Part shown: positions 23,865 to 33,400 of the stretch, in pieces
Numbering within the stretch: the stretch's first letter is position 1
Layout: every line of letters starts with the position of its first letter
Assembly (NCBI GenBank): GCA_947446865.1
Contig: CANFHX010000030.1
Coordinates: 1-35,060, forward strand
DNA length: 35,060 bases
Direction of reading: 5' to 3'
From: Flavobacteriaceae bacterium
GTDB lineage: Bacteria > Bacteroidota > Bacteroidia > Flavobacteriales > Flavobacteriaceae
Program-made: the position numbers and the translations under genes
The notes under the pieces: generated by a model
Seen by the model: the letters and a program-made list of their open reading frames with translations, nothing else
The model's database searches: none
What the model was told of the DNA's origin: nothing

Positions 23865-26696
23865 TTACTCCAACTCCTTTTTCAAAAACTGCGCCGTGTA
23901 ACTTTTTTTGTTTTTAATGATTTCCTCGGGAGTTCCTTTACAAAGGATTTCACCACCACCTTTTCCGCCTTCCATACCAACGTCAATGATGTAATCGGCA
24001 AGTTTAATCACATCTAAATTATGTTCGATAATCAGGACGGTATTTCCTTTGTCAACCAATTTTGTGATTACATCCATCAATACCCGAATGTCTTCAAAAT
24101 GCAAGCCGGTAGTAGGCTCGTCCATGATGTAAAACGTATTTCCGGTATCTTTTTTAGACAATTCTGCCGATAATTTTATACGTTGTGCTTCACCACCAGA
24201 AAGCGTGGTGCTTTGTTGTCCTAGGGTAATATATCCTAATCCAACATCTTGAATGGTTTTTACTTTTCGATAAATCTTCGGAATCATTTCAAAGAAAACT
24301 ACCGCTTCATCTACCGTCATGTTCAACACATCGGAAATGGATTTTCCTTTATAACGAATTTCCAAAGTTTCCCGATTGAAACGTTTTCCTTGGCAGGTTT
24401 CGCATTCTACATACACATCTGGCAAGAAACTCATTTCAATAGTTCTAACGCCCGATCCTTCGCAGGTTTCACATCGTCCACCTTTAACATTAAAACTAAA
24501 TCGTCCCGCTTTATACCCACGAATCATGGCTTCGGGAGTCATGGTAAACAAACTTCTAACTTCCGAAAAAACATCGGTATAAGTAGCAGGATTGGAACGT
24601 GGTGTTCTCCCAATCGGACTTTGGTCGATGTCAATTATCTTGTCAATATGCTCAATACCTTCAATTTTTTTGTAAGGTTGTGGTTTTTTCACACCATTAT
24701 AAATATGCGCATTCAAGATAGGGTAGAGGGTTTCGTTAATTAAGGTCGATTTGCCGCTTCCAGAAACTCCGGTTACGCAAATCAGTTTTCCTAACGGAAA
24801 TTCTACCGATACATTTTTAAGATTATTCCCGCTAGCACCAGATAATTTTATGGATTTTCCGTTGCCTTCGCGTCGTGTTTTTGGAACTTCAATTTTTAAT
24901 TCTCCGTTAAGATATTGTGCGGTCAAAGTATGTTCTCTCAACAATTCGGCAGGTGTTCCTTTACTGATGATTTCACCACCAAATTTTCCTGCTTTCGGAC
25001 CAATATCAATCACATAATCGGCACATTCTATCATGTCTTTATCGTGTTCTACTACCAAAACCGAGTTACCAATATCCCGAAGATTTTTTAAGGAATTAAT
25101 CAATCGTTCGTTGTCGCGTTGGTGCAATCCAATACTTGGTTCGTCTAGTATATAAAGCACTCCAACCAATTGCGACCCGATTTGTGTTGCCAATCGAATG
25201 CGTTGCGCTTCACCACCCGAAAGTGATTTGGAACTTCTGCTCAAGGATAAATAATTCAATCCAACATCCAACAAAAATTGCAAACGGTCGTTAATTTCTT
25301 TCAAAATTTCTGTAGCAATTGTTTTTTGTTTTTCGGATAATTCTTTGGGTAGTATTTTAAACCATGCCGATAATTCGGATACATCCATAGCCGATAATTC
25401 GGCAATATTTAGATCGTTAATTTTAAAGAAAAGCGATTCTTTTTTCAAACGAGATCCATGACATTCTGGACAATTAATCTCGTCCATGAATTCTTTAGCC
25501 CAACGTTTTATAGAAGTAGAATTGCTTTCGTCAAATTGATTTTTTATAAATTTAGAAATTCCTTCAAAATCAATTTTATAGTCTTTAGTAACTCCAGCAG
25601 TTTTTGAAACCACTGAGAATTTTTCATTGCCACCGTTCAAAATCATTTCCATTGCTTCTTCCGAAATAGTTTCAACGGCATCGGTCAATTTGAAATTATA
25701 TTTTTCTCCAATAATCTCTAATTGCTTGAACATCCAAGAACTTTTATATTCACCAAGAGGGGCAAGGGCGCCTTTATTGATGGATAATTTTGGGTTTGGA
25801 AATATTTTTTTGCGGTTGATTTCGTTTACAATCCCTAAGCCATTACAATGTTCGCAAGCACCTTTAGGAGAGTTAAAAGAAAATAAATTCGGTTCCGGAT
25901 TTTGATAGGAAATTCCAGTAGTTGGGCACATCAAAGTTCTACTAAAAAAACGTACTTCATTAGTTTCATTCTCAATTACCATCATCACATCTTCTCCGTG
26001 GTACATGGCAGTTTTGATACTTTCTGACAAACGTTTATCGGTATCTTCATCCTTTTCGACTTGCAATCGATCAATTACAATTTCAATATCGTGGGTTTTA
26101 TAACGGTCGAGTTTCATGCCCGCAGTGATGTCTACAATTTTACCATTTACACGAACTTTTACAAATCCTTGTTTGGCAATTTGTTGGAATAACTCGACAT
26201 AATGTCCTTTTCTTGCACGAATTACTGGCGCTAAAACATTAATTCGTTTGCCAATGAAATTATCTTTAATCAGATTTTTAATTTGCTCATCCGAATAGGA
26301 AACCATTTTTTCGCCCGTATTATAACTGAAGGCTTCCCCTGCACGAGCATACAATAAACGCAGAAAATCATAAATTTCGGTGATGGTTCCAACGGTAGAA
26401 CGTGGCGATTTGCTTGTAGTTTTTTGTTCGATAGCAATTACTGGCGATAATCCGTCAATTTTATCTACATCGGGGCGTTCCAATCCGCCAAGGAATTGTC
26501 TTGCGTAAGCAGAAAACGTTTCTATATAACGGCGTTGTCCTTCAGCATAAATGGTATCAAAAGCCAAAGACGATTTTCCCGAACCCGAAAGTCCTGTAAT
26601 CACCACCAGCTGCTCTCTTGGTATGGAAATGTCGATGTTTTTCAAGTTGTGAACTCGAGCACCAATTACTTCAATAGTATTATCGTTTTCTTGCAT
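23865..26696 (-). CDS. uvrA: Excinuclease ABC subunit A
   Basis: UvrA recognises DNA lesions in nucleotide excision repair and loads UvrB. From the ATG at 26696 it has 943 residues, usual for the family. Both ABC units are intact: Walker [10 protein letters not shown] and GVSGSGKST, signatures [13 protein letters not shown] and [13 protein letters not shown], Walker [12 protein letters not shown] and [11 protein letters not shown]. The C-terminal zinc module is complete (CETCEGSG...CETCQG). The first zinc module is incomplete: CPTTG...CEHC lacks the second Cys. The ATG at 26714 is rejected because the -7 box (26712-26719) covers it. Confidence 0.95.
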   Translation of the reverse strand: MQENDNTIEVIGARVHNLKNIDISIPREQLVVITGLSGSGKSSLAFDTIYAEGQRRYIETFSAYARQFLGGLERPDVDKIDGLSPVIAIEQKTTSKSPRSTVGTITEIYDFLRLLYARAGEAFSYNTGEKMVSYSDEQIKNLIKDNFIGKRINVLAPVIRARKGHYVELFQQIAKQGFVKVRVNGKIVDITAGMKLDRYKTHDIEIVIDRLQVEKDEDTDKRLSESIKTAMYHGEDVMMVIENETNEVRFFSRTLMCPTTGISYQNPEPNLFSFNSPKGACEHCNGLGIVNEINRKKIFPNPKLSINKGALAPLGEYKSSWMFKQLEIIGEKYNFKLTDAVETISEEAMEMILNGGNEKFSVVSKTAGVTKDYKIDFEGISKFIKNQFDESNSTSIKRWAKEFMDEINCPECHGSRLKKESLFFKINDLNIAELSAMDVSELSAWFKILPKELSEKQKTIATEILKEINDRLQFLLDVGLNYLSLSRSSKSLSGGEAQRIRLATQIGSQLVGVLYILDEPSIGLHQRDNERLINSLKNLRDIGNSVLVVEHDKDMIECADYVIDIGPKAGKFGGEIISKGTPAELLREHTLTAQYLNGELKIEVPKTRREGNGKSIKLSGASGNNLKNVSVEFPLGKLICVTGVSGSGKSTLINETLYPILNAHIYNGVKKPQPYKKIEGIEHIDKIIDIDQSPIGRTPRSNPATYTDVFSEVRSLFTMTPEAMIRGYKAGRFSFNVKGGRCETCEGSGVRTIEMSFLPDVYVECETCQGKRFNRETLEIRYKGKSISDVLNMTVDEAVVFFEMIPKIYRKVKTIQDVGLGYITLGQQSTTLSGGEAQRIKLSAELSKKDTGNTFYIMDEPTTGLHFEDIRVLMDVITKLVDKGNTVLIIEHNLDVIKLADYIIDVGMEGGKGGGEILCKGTPEEIIKNKKSYTAQFLKKELE

Positions 26697-26711
26697 ATTT
26701 TTTGTAAAAAG

Positions 26712-26719
26712 CAAAAGTA
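26712..26719 (-). promoter_or_regulatory. Promoter -7 box of uvrA
   Basis: Read on the minus strand this is TACTTTTG, a perfect TAnnTTTG box, 15 bases before the uvrA ATG at 26696. No clear TTTG -33 element is seen. The leader would be very short. Confidence 0.45.
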
Positions 26720-26860
26720 CGTTTTTAGGAATAAAATTCAGTTAGTCAGTTAAGAAGAATTTGTGTTTTTTATATTTTTTTTAAATGAATTTTGTTTATT
26801 CTGGATCTTTTAGAATTTTAAATCCAAAACTACCGTTACATTAAAATAACTTATAAAAAT

Positions 26861-27769
26861 TTAATTGATAATTGGTTTTTTTGCAGTAAACAAAAAATAC
26901 AATCCAATAAGTATAAAAGGGATACTTAGCCATTGGCCTGTAGAGAATATTGTGGAATCTCCGAAACCTCCTTGGCTTTCTTTTACATATTCTACTACGA
27001 AACGAACACTCCATAACAAGATTAAGAAAAGTCCGAAAAGGAGTCCTTGTTTTTCAGCGGTTTTGGTTTTCCAATATAAGAATAGAAGCAAGAAAAACAC
27101 AAATATGTAGCAGAAAGATTCGTATAATTGTGCAGGATGCTTTAGAGGCACTTGCATTAATAAGTTGCTGAATTGTGGGTCGGTAGCAATGGCGTGGTAG
27201 GCTGCATCGGGATCGCTGATTTGGGTTTTGGTTACTGCGTCTTGCTGAGTAAAATAATCTCGAATGAATTTTATTCCGAAAGTGGCGTTGTTAGTCACTT
27301 TTCCTACAATTTCGGAATTGAAAAAGTTTCCAATTCTAACGAATATAGCACCGCAAGCAACAGAAATTACTACTCTATCTAATACCCATAAAATAGGACG
27401 TTTTATTACGTTTTTGCTATAAAAATACATTACCAATATGATTGAAATAGCTGCTCCATGACTTGCTAATCCTGCGAAACCGGTGAATTTAAATTCGGGT
27501 TCAAATTTGAATGGCAATAAAATTTCTAGTAAATGGTTTCGGAAATATTCCCAGTCGTAGAAAAAAACATGTCCTAATCGTGCACCTAAAAGTGTAGCAA
27601 GAACCGTCCAGATGAATAAGGTGTCTAGTTTTTCTAGGGATTCTTTTTCGTTTAAGAAAATCTTTTTCATGATGTACCACCCTAAACCAAAGGCAACGAC
27701 AAACATTAAACTATAGAATCTAATAAATAGTGGGCCTAGATGTATTCCTTCTGATGGATTCCAAATCAT
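26861..27769 (-). CDS. lgt: Prolipoprotein diacylglyceryl transferase
   Basis: Lgt attaches diacylglycerol from phosphatidylglycerol to the cysteine of prolipoproteins, the first step of lipoprotein maturation in the inner membrane. From the ATG at 27769 the protein has 302 residues and about seven membrane spans. Family motifs are GARLGHVFFYDW, FAGLASHGAAIS, the signature VRIGNFFNSEIVG and HPAQLYES. A long insertion after the signature (about 50 residues, ...FTQQDAVTKTQISDPDAAYH) is usual in Bacteroidota Lgt as I recall. A start at 27799 is in frame but lies in an inverted repeat. It follows yidD on the same strand. Confidence 0.93.
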   Translation of the reverse strand: MIWNPSEGIHLGPLFIRFYSLMFVVAFGLGWYIMKKIFLNEKESLEKLDTLFIWTVLATLLGARLGHVFFYDWEYFRNHLLEILLPFKFEPEFKFTGFAGLASHGAAISIILVMYFYSKNVIKRPILWVLDRVVISVACGAIFVRIGNFFNSEIVGKVTNNATFGIKFIRDYFTQQDAVTKTQISDPDAAYHAIATDPQFSNLLMQVPLKHPAQLYESFCYIFVFFLLLFLYWKTKTAEKQGLLFGLFLILLWSVRFVVEYVKESQGGFGDSTIFSTGQWLSIPFILIGLYFLFTAKKPIIN

Positions 27770-27798
27770 GGTGTGAGTTTTTTTTGGGATATTTTTCA

Positions 27799-27828
27799 AA
27801 AATAGTAATTATAAATTCATACTATTTT
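27799..27828. other. AT-rich hairpin between yidD and lgt
   Basis: AAAATAGTA (27799-27807) pairs perfectly with TACTATTTT (27820-27828) around 12 bases. It could weakly terminate or attenuate transcription between the two genes, but it has no G/C clamp. Confidence 0.4.
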
Positions 27829-27837
27829 AAAATTATG

Positions 27838-28089
27838 TTATTTATGACTACATTTTTTGGGAGGCACTGGGTCGTAACCACTTTTTCCCCACGGATTGCA
27901 ACTGATAATTCGTTTAATTCCTAGATAGGAACCTTTTAATAATCCATGAATTTTTAATGCTTCTAGAAAATAGGTGGAACAAGTTGGTTCATATCGGCAG
28001 GTAGCAGGAGTAAAGGGTGAGATTGCTGCTCTGTAAAAATAAATAAGGCCCTCTAATGGAGCAATTAGTATTTTTTTTAGTTTTTCCAT
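27838..28089 (-). CDS. yidD: Membrane protein insertion efficiency factor YidD
   Basis: The 83-residue protein has the full YidD pattern: [34 protein letters not shown] and [13 protein letters not shown], preceded by an amphipathic N-terminal helix. It helps YidC-dependent membrane insertion at the inner membrane. It begins 5 bases after cysS, a common order in this group, and lgt follows. Confidence 0.93.
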   Translation of the reverse strand: MEKLKKILIAPLEGLIYFYRAAISPFTPATCRYEPTCSTYFLEALKIHGLLKGSYLGIKRIISCNPWGKSGYDPVPPKKCSHK

Positions 28090-28094
28090 TGGTT

Positions 28095-29573
28095 CTAGAA
28101 CGTAAATGAAGTTCCTTCTTTACCATCTTTTAATTGGATATCTAAAACCAAAAGTTTATCTCTAATTTCGTCTGAAAGTGCCCAGTTTTTATTTTCTCGT
28201 GCTGCTTTTCGCATTTCGACAAGCATTTCAAGCACTCCTTCTAATTTATGGGTGGTATCGTTGGAGGTTTTCTCGTTTTTGATTCCAAGAACATCAAAGG
28301 TGAAAACTTCAAGGGTATTTTTTAATTCGGCTAAATCGGTAGCGGTAATAGTTTCTCTTTTGTCGTTTAACACATTTACCAATCGGATGCCTTCAAAAAG
28401 ATGGGCAATTAAAATAGGTGTATTAAAATCGTCGTTCATTGCATCGTAGCAATTTTGTTTCCAAGACATAACATCCACAGAGGAAGTAGGGCTGGTTTCA
28501 ATTTCAGAACAAAGGTGAATGCCTTCCATTAATCTAGTAAATCCTTTTTCGGCAGCAAGAATAGCATCGTTAGAAAAATCTAAAACGCTTCTGTAATGGG
28601 CTTGCAACATAAAAAAACGTGCTACGTTAGGGGAGAAGGCCTTGGTTAAAAACGGACTATCTCCAGTGAAAATTTCTCCAGGAAGAATATTGTTTCCTGT
28701 AGATTTTGCCATTTTCTTTCCGTTTAAAGTTAGCATGTTGGCATGCATCCAATAATTAACGGGGCTATGACCTGTGCAGGCTTCATTTTGTGCAATTTCA
28801 CATTCGTGGTGTGGGAATTTCAAATCCATTCCGCCACCGTGAATGTCAAATTTTTCTCCAAGATATTTGGTGCTCATGGCAGTACATTCTAGATGCCAAC
28901 CCGGAAAACCAATTCCCCAAGGAGAAGGCCAGCGCATGATGTGTTCTGGTTCGGCTTTTTTCCATAAGGCAAAATCTTGTGCGTTTTTTTTGTCGCTTTG
29001 CCCTTCGGTATCTCGAGTGTTAGCAAGCATATCTTCAATATTTCTGCCGCTTAACTTTCCGTAATGGTGCGATTTGTTGAATTTTACAATATCAAAATAA
29101 ACCGATCCATTAGTTTCGTAGGCAAATCCGTTATCGATAATTTGCTGCACTATTTCAATTTGTTCAATAATATGTCCTGTTGCTGTAGGTTCTATACTAG
29201 GAGCCAGGAAATTATAATTGCTTAATATCGAATGAAAATCGACAGTATAACGCTGTACAATTTCCATTGGTTCTAGTTCTTCTATGCGGGCTTTTTTGGC
29301 AATTTTATCTTCCCCTTCATCCACATCATCCACCACATGGCCAACATCGGTAATGTTTCTTACGTAACGAACTTTGTATTCTAAATGTTTTAAATATCTA
29401 AAAATAACATCAAAACTCATAAACGTTCTTACGTTTCCTAAATGCACATTGCTATATACTGTAGGGCCGCAAACGTACATACCCACATTGCCATCATTAA
29501 TAGGAGTGAAGAGTTCTTTTTCTCCTGAAAGTGAATTGTAAATCTTAAGTGTTTGATTTTTGTATAGTGGCAT
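28095..29573 (-). CDS. cysS: Cysteinyl-tRNA synthetase
   Basis: This class I enzyme charges tRNA-Cys. The 492-residue protein shows [15 protein letters not shown] (zinc ligand Cys35 and the HIGH-type HLGN at 44-47), the zinc ligands in [10 protein letters not shown] and [19 protein letters not shown] as the KMSKS motif, and the C-terminal DALR-like helical region ending in a short editing-free tail. Length is normal for the family. yidD follows after 5 bases. FolE lies 48 bases upstream on the same strand. Confidence 0.95.
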   Translation of the reverse strand: MPLYKNQTLKIYNSLSGEKELFTPINDGNVGMYVCGPTVYSNVHLGNVRTFMSFDVIFRYLKHLEYKVRYVRNITDVGHVVDDVDEGEDKIAKKARIEELEPMEIVQRYTVDFHSILSNYNFLAPSIEPTATGHIIEQIEIVQQIIDNGFAYETNGSVYFDIVKFNKSHHYGKLSGRNIEDMLANTRDTEGQSDKKNAQDFALWKKAEPEHIMRWPSPWGIGFPGWHLECTAMSTKYLGEKFDIHGGGMDLKFPHHECEIAQNEACTGHSPVNYWMHANMLTLNGKKMAKSTGNNILPGEIFTGDSPFLTKAFSPNVARFFMLQAHYRSVLDFSNDAILAAEKGFTRLMEGIHLCSEIETSPTSSVDVMSWKQNCYDAMNDDFNTPILIAHLFEGIRLVNVLNDKRETITATDLAELKNTLEVFTFDVLGIKNEKTSNDTTHKLEGVLEMLVEMRKAARENKNWALSDEIRDKLLVLDIQLKDGKEGTSFTF

Positions 29574-29621
29574 AGTAGTTCTATTAACAATGTTTTTGGT
29601 ACGAGACCAATATTATTCTAT

Positions 29622-30293
29622 TTAAAAGGAAGTATCCATTTTTATGTAATCTAAAAATTCTCTTTTTACAGATTCTTCTTTAAATTTCCCACCAAATTCG
29701 GCAGTAACCGTACTACTTTCAATGTCTCTAATTCCGCGAGAATTCACACACAAATGTTTGGCATCAATGATACAAGCAACATTATCTGTATTTAAAACTT
29801 TTTGAAGTTCTTTTACAATTTGAATCGTTAATCGTTCTTGCACTTGTGGTCTTTTGGAAAAATAATCTACAATTCGGTTCATTTTAGATAAACCAACAAC
29901 GGTTCCGTTAGAAATATAAGCAACATGTGCTCTTCCGACAATTGGAAGGAGGTGGTGCTCACAAGTAGAATAAACGGTGATGTTTTTTTCTACTAACATT
30001 TCGTTGTACTTGTATTTGTTTTCAAATGTAGAAGAACTTGGTTTTTTATTTGGATTTAATCCTCCAAAAATTTCTTTTACAAACATTTTAGCAACACGGT
30101 CTGGAGTTTTTTGAAGACTATCATCCGTCAAGTCCATTCCTAGGGTTGTTAAGATATTTTCAACATTTTTTTTAATAATTGCAATCTTTTCTTCATCCGT
30201 TTTTTCAAACGCATCCTTTCTAAGCGGAGTTTGATCGCTCGTTCCTATATGGTTGTTCCCTAATTCGTCAGTAAAGTCTTCGTGATTAGTCAT
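29622..30293 (-). CDS. folE: GTP cyclohydrolase I
   Basis: FolE converts GTP to dihydroneopterin triphosphate, the first step of folate and pterin synthesis. The 223-residue protein contains the zinc and active-site motif STCEHHLLPIVGRAHVAYI, SKMNRIVDYFSKRPQVQERL and the second zinc ligand in KHLCVNSRGI. The 35-residue N-terminal extension is charged and probably flexible. It has its own promoter box (30328-30335). Confidence 0.95.
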   Translation of the reverse strand: MTNHEDFTDELGNNHIGTSDQTPLRKDAFEKTDEEKIAIIKKNVENILTTLGMDLTDDSLQKTPDRVAKMFVKEIFGGLNPNKKPSSSTFENKYKYNEMLVEKNITVYSTCEHHLLPIVGRAHVAYISNGTVVGLSKMNRIVDYFSKRPQVQERLTIQIVKELQKVLNTDNVACIIDAKHLCVNSRGIRDIESSTVTAEFGGKFKEESVKREFLDYIKMDTSF

Positions 30294-30327
30294 TTTTTGA
30301 TAATAAATTTTTAATAGATAGTAACTG

Positions 30328-30335
30328 CAAAGATA
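30328..30335 (-). promoter_or_regulatory. Promoter -7 box of folE
   Basis: On the minus strand this reads TATCTTTG, an exact TAnnTTTG box, 35 bases before the folE start. The -33 region holds only a poor TTATGG match 20 bases further up. Confidence 0.5.
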
Positions 30336-30446
30336 AATATTAATAAATTATTATACCATAAGAATCTAAATTTTTAAAATTTCAAAATTTTAAGATAAAT
30401 TTTGGTTAAATTTATGTATATTTCGCACCTTAAATTACATCCCCTT

Positions 30447-33400
30447 ATGAGAAAAAACTTACTATTTACATTGTTAAGCCTAATGTTTTTCAATACATTA
30501 TTAGCTTCTACTTACACTAATAATCGGAATTTTAAAGTCGATTTTTTGAGCTCAAGTAATGCAATTATCAATGAAGGATGTAATAATTGTTCTTCACCTC
30601 CATTGTCATTGGCATTAACCTATTCGATTCAAAACACTTCTTGTTCTAGTAGTGCAGATGGTTCTATTGTAGGATATGCTTCTGGAGGAACGGCACCTTA
30701 TACCTATTCAATTACAGGAATTGTCTTGCCGACTAATACCAATGGAGTATTTAGTAATTTACCTGCAGGAATTTATACTATTTCTGTTTTAGATAGTGCA
30801 TCCAATACTATTAGTCAAAATAATATTACGGTTGGGAATCCAACGAATCCTTTAATAGTATCTTCTAATACTACTATTTGTTCTGGAAGTCCAACGACTC
30901 TATCGGTTAGTGGAAGTACCAACTCGTATACCTGGGTTGCTTCACCTGCAGACCCTACTTTAACTGCTACAACAAGTGCTACACCAACGGTTAGCCCAAT
31001 TGTAAATACAAATTATACGGTTACTTCTTCGGTTTCTACCACTAAGAATTTAGTTTATAATGGTGATTTTAGTTTAGGAAATGTAGGTTTTGGAACTGAC
31101 TATCAATATTTAGCAGCTGCTCCGGTAGCTGGAAATCAAAAAGCATATGGTATAGTAGCAAATCCAAACATATGGTTTTCCGCATTTTCTACTTGTCCTG
31201 ATCATACTTCTGGAACAGGAAATATGATGGTTATGGATGGTTCGTCTACAAATGCAGGAAATGATAAATTTTGGAGTCAAACTATTCCAACAATAGCTGG
31301 TCAAAATTATACTTTTAGCTATTGGGTACAAACACTTGCAGCTTCTAATTCAGCTACTATTCAAATTAAAATTAATGGAATTTCTTTAGGAATTAATAGT
31401 GCGCCAACTACTTCAACTTGTGGTAACTGGACACTAGTCACTTTTCCTTGGAATTCTGGAGTTAGTACTTCGGCTCAAATAGAAATGTATGATACAAATG
31501 TATCCGTGTCGGGTAATGATTTTGCAGTTGACGATATTTCTTTTACAACAACCACAACTTGTTCTATTTCTAAAACAATAAGTATTACTGTAAATACATT
31601 GGTAATTGCTGTTCCTTTAAATCAAGTAGTTTGTAATGGTACATTTATATCCGCGCTAAACTTTACAAGTAATCAACCTGGTACTACTTTTTCATGGACC
31701 AACAGTAATCCATTATTACCTATTGGAAGTTCTGGTATTGGAAATATTATTAATTTATTAGCTGTCAATAATACTTCTAGTCCTATTGTATCTACTATTA
31801 CGGTAACAGGTTCCTTAAGTGGTTGTACCAATGATGTAAAAGATTTTACCATAACTATTAACCCAACTCCTAAAGTAGGAGTAAACAGTATTCAAAAATG
31901 TACTGGCGATTTAACACCAGCCGTTATTACTGCTACCCCAGCATTTCCAGGAACCTATAGTTATTCTTGGACGGTACCACTTACAGTGCCAGCCCCAGGA
32001 AATGTGCCTAGTATTATTAACGCAACAGTTGCAGGGAATTATACCGTAGTAATAACAAATACCATTACGGGTTGTGTTAGTGCTCCAGCAACTGGAAATT
32101 TACAGTATTATATTAATTGTTGCCCAAATGATATTTCTATTACAACCCCGGAATCTTTGTGTAATGCTGCAAGCTGTACTACATTAACAGCTTCTTATAT
32201 TGATGTTAGGAACACTAATACCTATACAGTAAGCTCTATTCCATTTTTACCTTTAGCTCCATTAGGTAATTTAGGAACTACACTCTGTATAATTGATGAT
32301 ACATATACTGCTCCTATACCAATTCCTTTTAAATTTAGTTTTTATGGAACTTGTTTTAATACAGGTCAAGTAAGTACAAATACCTATTTAACTTTTAATA
32401 CAGTTAATACTAGTTGTACCACAGCTAGTCCTTGGAGTTTTACAGCTCAAATTCCTCTGTTAGCACAAAATAATGCTGCATTTAGAAATTCCATTTATTT
32501 CCCAATGCAAGATACCGATCCTTCCGTATCTACTCCAGCGGCTACCCCTGTTGAGATTAGATATATAGTTGATGGTTCTGCTCCTTGTAGAAAATTAATT
32601 GTTAATGTTAAAAACATGCCTTTATTTCAATGTGGAACTGCTCAAGGTTTACAAGAAAGCCAATTGGTTTTATATGAGGGGACTAATATAATTGATATTC
32701 ATGTTAAAAAAAGAACATCTTGTACCACTTGGAATCCATCTTCTGCAACTGGAACTGGAGGAAATGGAGTAATTGGAATTCAAAATAATGGTGCAACCGC
32801 TTTAACAAGTTTAGGATTAGCTGCTCCTGGAAGAAATACTGGAAATTGGACTACAACCAATGAATCCTGGCGTTTTACTCCAGCAGGGCCTTCTTTAACT
32901 TCCTTTAAATGGTTAGATGCCAGTGGAGCAACTATTGGAACAACTCCAACTATTTCAGTTTGTCCTACCACTACAACCACTTATACCGCACAAGTAAAAT
33001 ATATAGAATGCAATATTCCAGGACCATCTACTATAAGAACAATAACAAAACCTGTAACTATTGAAGTTAATCCTGATGATACTTTAACGCCAAATGATAT
33101 TGTTCATTGTGCTTCAGATAATTTGTTTGATTTAACTATTAATGAACCAGTAGTTTTGGGTAGTTTAGATCCAGGAAACTATCCTGTTTCTTATCATACT
33201 TCACTTGCAGATGCTCAAAATACTGCAAATCCTATTGCAGACCCTACCGCTTACACAATAACTAGTGGTACTAGTCAAACTATTTATATATGTATTAATG
33301 ATCCTTACGGTTGTGTACGAGTAAAACCTTTTAATTTAATATTAAATCCATGTTTTGCCTGTCCAACTATTACTATTCCATCTTCTGATCAAACTTTGTG

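Noticed and set aside
24249..24743. Plus-strand opening of 164 codons
   Set aside because: It is a shadow of uvrA on the other strand; uvrA motifs are intact throughout.
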